Shown: in pieces, positions 32,596-39,114 of the stretch | Numbering within the stretch: the first letter of the stretch is position 1 | Layout: each line of letters opens with the position of its first letter | Assembly: GCA_016869555.1 (NCBI GenBank) | Contig: VGDY01000015.1 | Location: 1-39,114 of the forward strand | Origin: Alphaproteobacteria bacterium | GTDB taxonomy: Bacteria; Pseudomonadota; Alphaproteobacteria; Rhizobiales; Beijerinckiaceae | Direction of reading: 5' to 3' | DNA: 39,114 bases | Position numbers and translations under genes: made by a program | The notes under the pieces: generated by a model | Told to the model about the DNA's origin: nothing | Database searches by the model: none | Seen by the model: only the letters and a program-made list of their open reading frames with translations

Positions 32596-34266
32596 ATGAG
32601 CGACCCGCAAATGATCGGACATTATCGAGTCGTCAAGCTGCTCGGCGTCGGCGCGATGGGCAAGGTGCACGCTGCGGTCGACACCTTCCTCGAGCGCGAA
32701 GTGGCGATCAAATCCCTGCGCGCCGAGCTTACTCAGGATCCCGACTTCGTCGGACGGTTCCGCGCCGAAGCGACGAGTCTCGCCAAGCTCAACCACCCGA
32801 ATATTACGACGCTCTATTCGCCGGTGCTGGAGGGCAACGACCTTTACATGGTCATGGAGCTCGTGCGCGGCCGTCCGCTCGACGAGATATTGCGGGAGCG
32901 CGGCAAGCCGCTCGGCGTCAAGGAAAGTCTGGCCGTCATCGCGCAGGCGGCGGACGGGCTCGCTTATGCGCATCAGATGGGCGTCATCCATCGCGACATT
33001 AAGCCGTCGAACCTGATGGTCGCCGACGACGGCCGCATCAAGATCATGGATTTCGGCATCGCCCGCGTGCGCGGCAGCGTGCGTCTCACCCGCGCCGGCA
33101 CGGCGGTCGGCACGCCGCTCTATATGTCGCCCGAACAATGCCGTGGCGGCGAGGGCGACGAAAGGAGCGATCTCTATTCGCTGGCCGTCGTGCTTTACGA
33201 GATGCTTGCGGGCGCGCCGCCATTCTCCGGCGCGACCGAATATGACCTCACCCAGGCGCAGATTCACGCCGAGGCGCCGCCGCTCGTGCCGCGAATCTCC
33301 GGCGTAACGCCCGAAGTTGAATCGGCGATCATGACGGCGCTGTCGAAGCGTCCCGAGCATCGTTTCCCCAATCTGCGCGGCTTCAGCGACGCGCTCGGCG
33401 CGACGGCGCTGCGTATCGACGCCCCGGCCGTCATTCGCAACGCGGGGCATCTCGTCCAGGATTCGACCGCCGAGCGCGACGTGCCGACGCAAGAGCGCCT
33501 GTCGACCAAGCTCGTCGCTTTGGCGAAGAGCCGCAGCGCGACGGCGGTGCGCCGCTTCAAGGGTCTGCATCCGGCGTTACAGGGCGTAATGGCCGGCGCC
33601 GGCGCCGTCGCGATTCTCGGATCGCTGTATTTTGGCCTGCAGCCTTCGTTTTCTTCCGACGAGCGCAGGTCGAGGGAAATCTCGCTCGCCGACAAGAAGA
33701 GCCGCGGCGACGACATTCGAGGTCAGGACGCCGACGCGGGCTATCGCCGCGCCGCGCCGCGTAACAGCACCACATTCGGAGTCGACGAAAACCAGGCGTC
33801 GACGGTTCCGGCCTACGATCGAAGACCCAGGGAAGACGAGATTGAGACGAAGTTCGCGCGCACGGAAAGCCGGGCGCGCGAGGGCGATCAAAAGGCGCGA
33901 TATGAGTTGGGGATGCTGTATCTGCAAACGCCCGGACGCCAGAAACTCGACGATGCGTTCAAATGGCTCAAAATGTCGGCCGAGCAGGGCCATCCCGACG
34001 CGCAATACGAGCTTGGAAAAATGTATACTAACGGATTGGTCGATGAGGTCGCGGACGATGTGAGGCTGCGCGAGCGATTGGCCGCCGACTGGTGGGAGAA
34101 AGCGGCGCAGTCGGGACACGCCAAGGCGCAATTTCAGCTCGGGCGGATTTATGAAGGCGGGGCGGCCGGCCGCAAGAGAGATCGCCGGGAGGCCAAGGAC
34201 TGGTACAGCAAAGCGAGCGCTCAGGGCGACGCCAATGCGACGGAGGCCCTGCGCCGCATCCGATAG
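32596..34266 (+). CDS. Transmembrane Ser/Thr protein kinase with Sel1 repeats
   Basis: A 556-residue PknB-like kinase. The kinase domain (about 9-270) has a glycine-rich loop LLGVGAMGKV, ATP-anchoring K39, catalytic HRDIKPSN with D134, DFG at 152-154 and an activation loop with several Thr/Ser before GTPLYMSPEQ. A juxtamembrane region, one TM helix (about 330-348) and a polar linker precede Sel1-like repeats (about 430-555), such as ARYELGMLYL, DAQYELGKMYTNG and KAQFQLGRIYEGG. Topology predicts the kinase inside and the Sel1 repeats in the periplasm, possibly as a sensor or protein-binding arm. Third gene of the FHA-protease/PP2C/kinase operon. No type VI secretion genes lie nearby. Confidence 0.93.
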   Translation: MSDPQMIGHYRVVKLLGVGAMGKVHAAVDTFLEREVAIKSLRAELTQDPDFVGRFRAEATSLAKLNHPNITTLYSPVLEGNDLYMVMELVRGRPLDEILRERGKPLGVKESLAVIAQAADGLAYAHQMGVIHRDIKPSNLMVADDGRIKIMDFGIARVRGSVRLTRAGTAVGTPLYMSPEQCRGGEGDERSDLYSLAVVLYEMLAGAPPFSGATEYDLTQAQIHAEAPPLVPRISGVTPEVESAIMTALSKRPEHRFPNLRGFSDALGATALRIDAPAVIRNAGHLVQDSTAERDVPTQERLSTKLVALAKSRSATAVRRFKGLHPALQGVMAGAGAVAILGSLYFGLQPSFSSDERRSREISLADKKSRGDDIRGQDADAGYRRAAPRNSTTFGVDENQASTVPAYDRRPREDEIETKFARTESRAREGDQKARYELGMLYLQTPGRQKLDDAFKWLKMSAEQGHPDAQYELGKMYTNGLVDEVADDVRLRERLAADWWEKAAQSGHAKAQFQLGRIYEGGAAGRKRDRREAKDWYSKASAQGDANATEALRRIR

Positions 34267-34300
34267 AATTTGTCTGGCGCGACAACCCCCTCTGTCGCGC

Positions 34301-34615
34301 TCAGTCGACGTGGCCGATTCCCCCGCCCCCGCCGCCGCCTGAACCGCCGCCTCCGCCGCGCTGGCGATGATGACTTGCGACGCGGACGCGTCCGCGATGA
34401 TGCGCGTAATGGGGACGCGCATGATAATGACGGCCATACCCGCCGTAGTGGCGCCGGCGACCGCGGAAGCGCAATCCGCCGAGTAGCGCGCCGATGAGAC
34501 CAAACTGCGCGGACGCCGGCTCGGGGTCCAAAACGATAAGAGGAAGCGTCAGAACGCCGAACAGCAAGGATCGGCGCGAAAGCCGAGTTTCAACTCCAGA
34601 GTCAGTGTCAATCAT
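34301..34615 (-). CDS. His/Gly-rich exported small protein (putative Tat signal)
   Basis: A 104-residue protein. The N-terminus RLSRRSLLFGVLTLPLIVLD has twin arginines before a hydrophobic stretch ending PEPASAQ, suggesting a Tat signal and cleavage after ASA. The mature part is rich in His, Tyr, Arg and Gly (HYGGYGRHYHARPHYAHH) and ends in a polyglycine run. Such composition can bind metals or arise in cell-envelope proteins. No family recognised. Convergent with the kinase gene; 34 bases separate the stops. The 209 bases upstream, before the esterase gene, hold no other gene. Confidence 0.55.
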   Translation of the reverse strand: MIDTDSGVETRLSRRSLLFGVLTLPLIVLDPEPASAQFGLIGALLGGLRFRGRRRHYGGYGRHYHARPHYAHHRGRVRVASHHRQRGGGGGSGGGGGGGIGHVD

Positions 34616-34824
34616 GGAACGCGCCCCCGCAGACGATTAGTTTCCGATTATTGTTCTCGCGGCTGCGGCCTGTCAATTTGAAGAGGCGGCTTTCAAGAGG
34701 CGGCATTCAAGGGACGGCTTGGGCCGACGCGCGCATCGATCTCCCTGTCTCGCCGGGGACGATTTCCGCGATTTATCCGACGGTCGCATCTGTCGCAAAG
34801 CCGCGAAGATAAGGAGAAGGGCCA

Positions 34825-35865
34825 ATGGGCGACGCCGAACATCGAACCGCCGCCGCGCCTGTCTTCGTCGACGAGCGCGCGGATGGACCGGGAGTTGTCA
34901 GTTTTTCCGAAAACGATCCCGCCGCGCCCTTTTATCGCTTGCTGATGAAATTGCGCGCGCCGGTGGCGATGCGAGACATGATGATCGCGCCGGTGCGCGC
35001 CTGTTACAGGGGCGAGGGCCTAACGATCGACCCCTCCGAACTTCCGCCGGGCGCGGCGCAGCTTTATCCGCAAGTGTCGGTTTCGACTCTTGCCGTTCCT
35101 TCGGACGCCGGTCCGATCCGCTGTGAATGTTTCACGCCGCCCGGCGAAGGGCCGAGGCCGATGATGCTCTATGTCCATGGCGGCGGCTTTGTCGTCGGAC
35201 GATCGGAAGACACAGCGTATCTCACCAGCCGCATCGCCGCCGAAAACAATATCATTGTCGTCAGCGTCAATTATCGCTGGGCGCCCGAATGGCCATTTCC
35301 TGCCGGCCTCGACGACTGCATGGCGGTTCTGCTTTGGATGCGCGACAAAGGCGGCGAAATCGGCGGCGACGCGTCGCGCATAGTGGTCTGCGGCGATTCC
35401 GCCGGCGGCAATCTCGCCGCGGCGCTAACGATCAGAGCCCGCGACGAGCGCTGGCCCCTTCTTGCGGCCGTGCTGTTATGCCCGGTGACGGATTTCCGTT
35501 TCGAACAATTTCCGTCTTTCGAGCGGCTGGCGCCGACGGGCATCGTGATCGACGCGGCCTTCATGGGATTTGCGCGCGGGGCCTATCTTACGACGCAGCA
35601 GCAATGGCGCCATCCCTGGGCAAGCCCGGCGCTCGGCGATTTGCATGGCTACCCAAGAACCATCATCATCAGCGGCGCGGCCGATCCGCTGATCGACGAC
35701 AATCGCGCCTTTGCGGAAAAATTGAAGGCGGCGGACGTCAAGGTCGAGCATTTTATCGGAAACGCCATGCCGCATGGCTTCTATTTCTTTCCGGGCCTGT
35801 TGAGCGAGGCCGACGCCGCCGTCGCGGCGATCGGCGGATTTCTCGCCGACGCGTTGCAGAGATGA
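34825..35865 (+). CDS. Alpha/beta hydrolase, hormone-sensitive lipase family (family IV esterase)
   Basis: A 346-residue esterase. It has the oxyanion-hole motif YVHGGGFVVG (H118-G-G-G121), the nucleophile GDSAGGNLAAA with S192, the acid D287 in SGAADPLIDD and H317 in AMPHGFYFF. This set defines the GDSAG/HSL family, which hydrolyses short-chain esters and related substrates. The N-terminal cap (about 20-90) is longer than average. AGGAGAAGG precedes the ATG at 34825. It appears monocistronic; the physiological substrate is unknown. Confidence 0.92.
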   Translation: MGDAEHRTAAAPVFVDERADGPGVVSFSENDPAAPFYRLLMKLRAPVAMRDMMIAPVRACYRGEGLTIDPSELPPGAAQLYPQVSVSTLAVPSDAGPIRCECFTPPGEGPRPMMLYVHGGGFVVGRSEDTAYLTSRIAAENNIIVVSVNYRWAPEWPFPAGLDDCMAVLLWMRDKGGEIGGDASRIVVCGDSAGGNLAAALTIRARDERWPLLAAVLLCPVTDFRFEQFPSFERLAPTGIVIDAAFMGFARGAYLTTQQQWRHPWASPALGDLHGYPRTIIISGAADPLIDDNRAFAEKLKAADVKVEHFIGNAMPHGFYFFPGLLSEADAAVAAIGGFLADALQR

Positions 35866-36255
35866 TGATGTCGTCGGAAGTCCGGCGCTGGCCAGGCGTT
35901 GCCGCCTGGGGCGGATTTGTGCAGAATCGACGCCGAATCGGTCTTTGTGACTTGAAAGGTTACGCTCAAGATAAATATTCGCTTCTGGATCGGCCGAAAG
36001 CAAAAGTCGTTAAATCGCTTAGTGGTATAATACGTTATTGAATTCTTGCAGAAATGTCTGCTCGCCGAAATATCTGGCGCGCAGGCCGCGCCGATGCCGA
36101 GCGATCTGCCACATTCGCGAGGGCGCAATGCTTTGCAGTTCGCCCGAAACCTTGATCTTGGCTGCGTAATCCGGCCTCGGATTAGCCATTCATTATCGAT
36201 TAAATGAGAGATTCGCCTTAGACTGAAAGGCGGACAACCACCTTTGGAGCGGAAT
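35866..36255. other. Intergenic region before the L,D-transpeptidase
   Basis: 390 bases without a convincing gene. The sequence is more AT-rich than its neighbours. The only recognisable element is a perfect TATAAT at 36026-36031, about 225 bases upstream of the next ATG, without a matching -35. No strong hairpin, riboswitch or repeat was seen. Confidence 0.5.
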
Positions 36256-38292
36256 ATGCGTTTGACAACGCGCTCTCGCGCCCGGCTTTTTTCGACGGTG
36301 GCTCTGGCGGCGGGCGCCGTCGCAACGCTTGGCTGTTGGCGCACGCCCGCCATGGCGCAGGGCTTCTTTTTTTGGGGCGGCGAGAGCCAGCGTCGCGTCG
36401 AGCCGGCGCGAGAGCGCAGTCGCTTCGTTCGACCCCGCCACGCCGGAACAAGGAAAACGCCGACCACGGCGGCCGAAAAAACCGGCGCGACGCCAGGGCG
36501 CGAGGCCAAGGCCGAGGCGCCGCAACTCGAGCGGCCGCTGTTCCTCATCGCCTCGATCGCCGACCAGCATGTGTCGATCTACAATCACCGCGGCCTCGTC
36601 GTCCGTTCGGCGATCTCGACAGGCATGGCCGGCCATCCAACGCCCAAAGGCATTTTTTCGATCATCGGCCGCGAGCGTTTCCATCGCTCCAATATTTATT
36701 CCGGCGCGCCGATGCCGTTCATGCAGAGGATCACTTGGTCCGGCATCGCCATGCATCTCGGCGTGGTGCCCGGCCATCCGGCCTCGCATGGCTGCGTCCG
36801 GCTCCCTGCCGCATTCGCCGCCAAGCTCTGGGGCATGACCAGGATCGGCGAGCGGGTCGTCATCTCGCCGCATGAGGTGACCCCCGTCGAATTCGACAAT
36901 GCGCTGCTGCCCCAACCGAGACTGCGGACGGCCGCTGAAGCCGAACAGGGCGATTCGGCAACGCAAGTCGCGGCGGATCGCGCGTCGGTCGCTCCCCAGC
37001 CGCAGACGGAGAAGCCCGAACTCAAGACCGGTGGCGAAGCATCCGGCTCGGCAAAAGCGGAGCCCGCCGCAGAGCAGCCGACATCCCCCGTCGTCGCCGA
37101 GGCGCCGGCCGCAAAGACCGCCCAGCCGAAGCAGCCGAAGGCGGAGGCCGCCGAGCTGGCCGCCGCCGCCAAAGCCGCGCCCGCCGCGGACCAGCAGCAG
37201 GCGGCGTCCGTCGCCGCGGACGCGCTCTCCGCCAATCCACAGCGTCAGGCGGAGCAGCCAAAAACAGAAGCCGGCGCGGATAAGGCGGCGCCTTCGGCAA
37301 GCGCGCCCGCGAGCGCCGTCGCCGAACGGCCGATGGTCAATCCGCAGCAATATGCGCAGCAACTCAAGGCCAAGGCGGTCGCCGAAGCCGCCGCCGCCAG
37401 CAAGGCGGTCAAAGCCCTGACCATCGAAGCAGAAACCAAGCAGAAAGAAGCGGCGCGAGCCGCGGCGGAGCTCAGCGCCGCCGAAGCGTCTCAGATGTGG
37501 GCGCGCACGAAAGCGGAAGCGGCCGCCGCGTCATATGACGCGGCGACGGCGTCGGCCGCCAGCCAGCAGGAGGCCGCCGCGACGGCGGAACGTAGCGCTG
37601 CGGCGGGCGACGCGCCGGCCAAGGCCAACGCCGACCGCCTGACGAGAGCCTACGGAAAAGCGTTGCTGATACAGGACGCGGCGCTGTTGACGAAGACGAA
37701 CGCCGACGCCGTTCTTACCGACGCCATGGCGAGACTAGAACAGGCGAAAACCGCCTCGGCCGCGAAGGATTCCGAATTCGCCGACGCCGATCGCCGCCTG
37801 GACGCCGTGAGAACTGCGGCGGCTGCGGCGGTTGTCGCTCAACGGGAAGCCGAACGGCGCGCGGCGCCCATTTCGATGCTGATCAGCAAGAAGGAACGGC
37901 GCATCTATGTGCGCCAGGCGCTGGCGCCGCTGTTCGACGCGCCGATCGACATCAGGGACCAGAATACGCCGCTCGGATCGCATCTTTATGTGGCGACGGC
38001 CGCCGGCGACGATGGGAAATCGCTCAAATGGCACGTCGTCTCGATGCCGGCCCGCTCCGGCGACGAGCCGACGGGAAGCAGAAAGACCGCCTCCGCCGAT
38101 ACCGGCATGTCGTGGACGGTGCGCAGCGCCGCGAGCCCGACCGAGGCGCTGGAGCGCGTCGACATCCCCAAGGACGTTCGCGACCGCATCGCCGAGCGGC
38201 TTTGGACGGGCGCTTCGCTCATTATCTCGGATCAGCCGGTCAGCAGCGAGACTGGCGCCGTCGGCACCGATCTGACGATCAAACTGCGGTAG
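36256..38292 (+). CDS. L,D-transpeptidase (YkuD) with long Ala-rich helical insert
   Basis: A 678-residue exported protein. The signal peptide (TVALAAGAVATLGCWRTPAM, then AQ) is followed by the YkuD catalytic domain (about 93-210): H167 in IAMHLGVVPGH and the ASHGCVRLP motif with nucleophile C180. This crosslinks or modifies peptidoglycan, or attaches proteins to it. Residues about 220-540 are Ala/Glu/Lys/Gln-rich, probably an extended coiled helix reaching through the periplasm. A C-terminal domain (about 545-678) starts ISKKERRIYVRQALAPLFDA. The length is well above a simple L,D-transpeptidase, but similar architectures occur in Rhizobiales. GGAG six bases upstream supports the ATG at 36256 rather than the TTG at 36244. 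Confidence 0.9.
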   Translation: MRLTTRSRARLFSTVALAAGAVATLGCWRTPAMAQGFFFWGGESQRRVEPARERSRFVRPRHAGTRKTPTTAAEKTGATPGREAKAEAPQLERPLFLIASIADQHVSIYNHRGLVVRSAISTGMAGHPTPKGIFSIIGRERFHRSNIYSGAPMPFMQRITWSGIAMHLGVVPGHPASHGCVRLPAAFAAKLWGMTRIGERVVISPHEVTPVEFDNALLPQPRLRTAAEAEQGDSATQVAADRASVAPQPQTEKPELKTGGEASGSAKAEPAAEQPTSPVVAEAPAAKTAQPKQPKAEAAELAAAAKAAPAADQQQAASVAADALSANPQRQAEQPKTEAGADKAAPSASAPASAVAERPMVNPQQYAQQLKAKAVAEAAAASKAVKALTIEAETKQKEAARAAAELSAAEASQMWARTKAEAAAASYDAATASAASQQEAAATAERSAAAGDAPAKANADRLTRAYGKALLIQDAALLTKTNADAVLTDAMARLEQAKTASAAKDSEFADADRRLDAVRTAAAAAVVAQREAERRAAPISMLISKKERRIYVRQALAPLFDAPIDIRDQNTPLGSHLYVATAAGDDGKSLKWHVVSMPARSGDEPTGSRKTASADTGMSWTVRSAASPTEALERVDIPKDVRDRIAERLWTGASLIISDQPVSSETGAVGTDLTIKLR

Positions 38293-38293
38293 A

Positions 38294-38336
38294 GCGCGCC
38301 GCCTTGGGGCCTGCCCGGGAGGGCGCCTTTCGGCGC
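38294..38336. terminator. Possible bidirectional terminator stem
   Basis: GCGCGCCG shortly after the transpeptidase stop can pair with CGGCGCGC about 30 bases later, in the 54-base gap between two convergent genes. There is no T-run on either side. Position is the main support. Confidence 0.3.
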
Positions 38337-38346
38337 GCGGCGTGAT

Positions 38347-38772
38347 CTACGGCCGATTGATGGTGATGACGCCGCCGGGCGGCGCTTGGTCGATGACCAG
38401 CAGTCTGACCGGAGCGGTCCCGGCCGTCGCGCCGAAATGCCAACCATCGACGCTTTCAACGATGAACTCGCCGGCGCGGTAAAGCCGCGGCGGCGAATCC
38501 GCCTGCTGGACCTTCAGCTCGCCTTCAAGAACATATGCATAGCGCTGATGGGGATGCTTGTGCTCCGGCAGTTTGACGCCGGGCGCCAAAGCGTAAATCG
38601 AAGCCACGACCTCAAGCGGCCCCTGCGGCAAAGCAATCGGCTGCCCCGTGGCGGTTTTGGTCGTCCTGGCGATTTCGGTCACGACCTCGGCGGACGCGCG
38701 CTCCTCCGCACAGGAGGCGCCGCTCGCCATCAATGCAGCGCCGAACATTGCGACAAACGCCAAGCGAATCAT
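38347..38772 (-). CDS. Exported cupin-domain protein
   Basis: A 141-residue protein with a signal peptide (MIRLAFVAMFGAALMASGAS, then CAEE). The cysteine after SGAS could alternatively be a lipidation site, though the lipobox is poor. The cupin motif 1 is LPEHKHPHQRYAYVLEGELKV, with metal-binding His/Glu positions, and motif 2 is YRAGEFIVESVDGWHFG. Such small periplasmic cupins are of unknown function and may bind metal or act as lyases or sensors. The ATG at 38772 begins the signal peptide; the frame to 38805 adds 11 residues without support. Convergent with the L,D-transpeptidase. Confidence 0.85.
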   Translation of the reverse strand: MIRLAFVAMFGAALMASGASCAEERASAEVVTEIARTTKTATGQPIALPQGPLEVVASIYALAPGVKLPEHKHPHQRYAYVLEGELKVQQADSPPRLYRAGEFIVESVDGWHFGATAGTAPVRLLVIDQAPPGGVITINRP

Positions 38773-38839
38773 CTGTTGCTCCCTTCCCAAAATCCAGTCC
38801 TGCATTGCCCGTATCGAGGGACTTCTTTCTTCGCGCGCG

Positions 38840-39034
38840 TCAAACGGCCATGCCGAAAATCTTGCCGACGCTCGCCGTCAGCGCCAGCGCCAGCGCGCCC
38901 CAGACCATGACCCGCGCCGTGGCGCGAAGAATCGCTGCGCCGCCCGCTCGCGCGCCGATTGCGCCGAGAAGCGCCAGGAATCCTAAACCCGCATTCGCCG
39001 GATGAACTCTGATTTTGCTGTACAATTTCGGCAT
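38840..39034 (-). pseudogene. C-terminal remnant of a VIT1/CCC1-family Fe/Mn transporter
   Basis: The 64-residue frame contains LGAIGARAGGAAILRATARV and then MVWGALALALTASVGKIFGM, which match my memory of the last two membrane helices of VIT1/CCC1 vacuolar-type iron/manganese transporters. The preceding residues (MPKLYSKIRVHPANAGLG) do not look like the family. The rest of the transporter, about 170 residues, is absent from the remaining 80 bases and other frames. So this seems to be a truncated 3' fragment, at most expressed as a two-helix peptide. Confidence 0.55.
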
Positions 39035-39081
39035 TTATGGCATCATTTTCAGAAGGTTAGGCTCGTTTGAGCGAGGCGGCG

Positions 39082-39114
39082 ATGACGAACCCGGCGGGTG
39101 AATCGGCTAGCGAG
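39082..39114 (+). CDS. Probable start of a gene cut by the window edge
   Basis: An ATG with GAGG five to nine bases upstream opens a frame reading MTNPAGESASE to the end of the window. Only 11 codons are visible, so neither reality nor function can be judged. Confidence 0.25.
   Translation, partial: MTNPAGESASE

Noticed and set aside
32284-33570. Minus-strand frame (428 codons) across the phosphatase and kinase genes
   Set aside because: It spans two genes with intact catalytic motifs on the other strand and has no recognisable domain.
29825-34266. Type VI secretion regulatory cluster
   Set aside because: FHA, PP2C and Ser/Thr kinase genes occur together in such clusters, but no tss/tag structural gene is present on either side, and the FHA protein is fused to a protease.

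Overview
The window is a GC-rich (roughly two thirds G+C by eye) chromosomal segment of an alphaproteobacterium, most likely a Rhizobiales member near the Methylocystaceae/Beijerinckiaceae. I base this on protein style: metX-metW with an ATGA overlap, a split gcvPA/gcvPB, an S24-type regulator, alphaproteobacterial palindromic repeats and a Rhizobiales-type L,D-transpeptidase. A malyl-CoA lyase next to the glycine cleavage operon fits a C1/serine-cycle or ethylmalonyl-CoA lifestyle. The genus is an inference; no methane or methanol oxidation genes are in the window. No rRNA, tRNA, CRISPR array or intact insertion sequence was seen.

Layout. 1-6.3 kb: a Chloroflexus-type malyl-CoA lyase, hspQ, a tandem glycine riboswitch and the operon gcvT-gcvH-gcvPA-gcvPB. 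6.3-13.6 kb: di-heme cytochrome c peroxidase, an S24/LexA-like regulator with a clear operator palindrome, an anion permease, a Kef-type antiporter, a DUF2147 protein and a GT4 glycosyltransferase. 13.7-17.1 kb: an alpha/beta hydrolase, then an accessory patch of palindromic repeats, a parDE-type toxin-antitoxin pair, a small membrane ORF, the tail of a serine recombinase, a lower-GC HEPN-motif protein, a frameshifted GNAT remnant and a second repeat family. 17.2-24.5 kb: metX-metW, a Crp/Fnr regulator, a secreted protein, a DUF1636 protein, ppa, a GNAT enzyme, and leuA preceded by a leucine-rich leader ORF.

24.5-29.7 kb: a TonB-dependent siderophore-type receptor and a Cys-rich DUF2946-like protein, divergent from an OmpR/HisKA two-component system. 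A perfect 11-bp-period direct repeat lies between them. 29.8-34.3 kb: a three-gene phosphorylation module: a membrane-anchored FHA-trypsin-like protease, a PP2C phosphatase and a Ser/Thr kinase with a C-terminal Sel1-repeat tail. 34.3-39.1 kb: a His/Gly-rich exported protein, an HSL-family esterase, a large L,D-transpeptidase, an exported cupin, a C-terminal remnant of a VIT1/CCC1 transporter and the probable start of another gene at the edge.

The best candidates for something under-described are the FHA-protease/PP2C/kinase operon, the receptor/DUF2946/two-component locus with its operator, and the toxin-antitoxin/HEPN patch.
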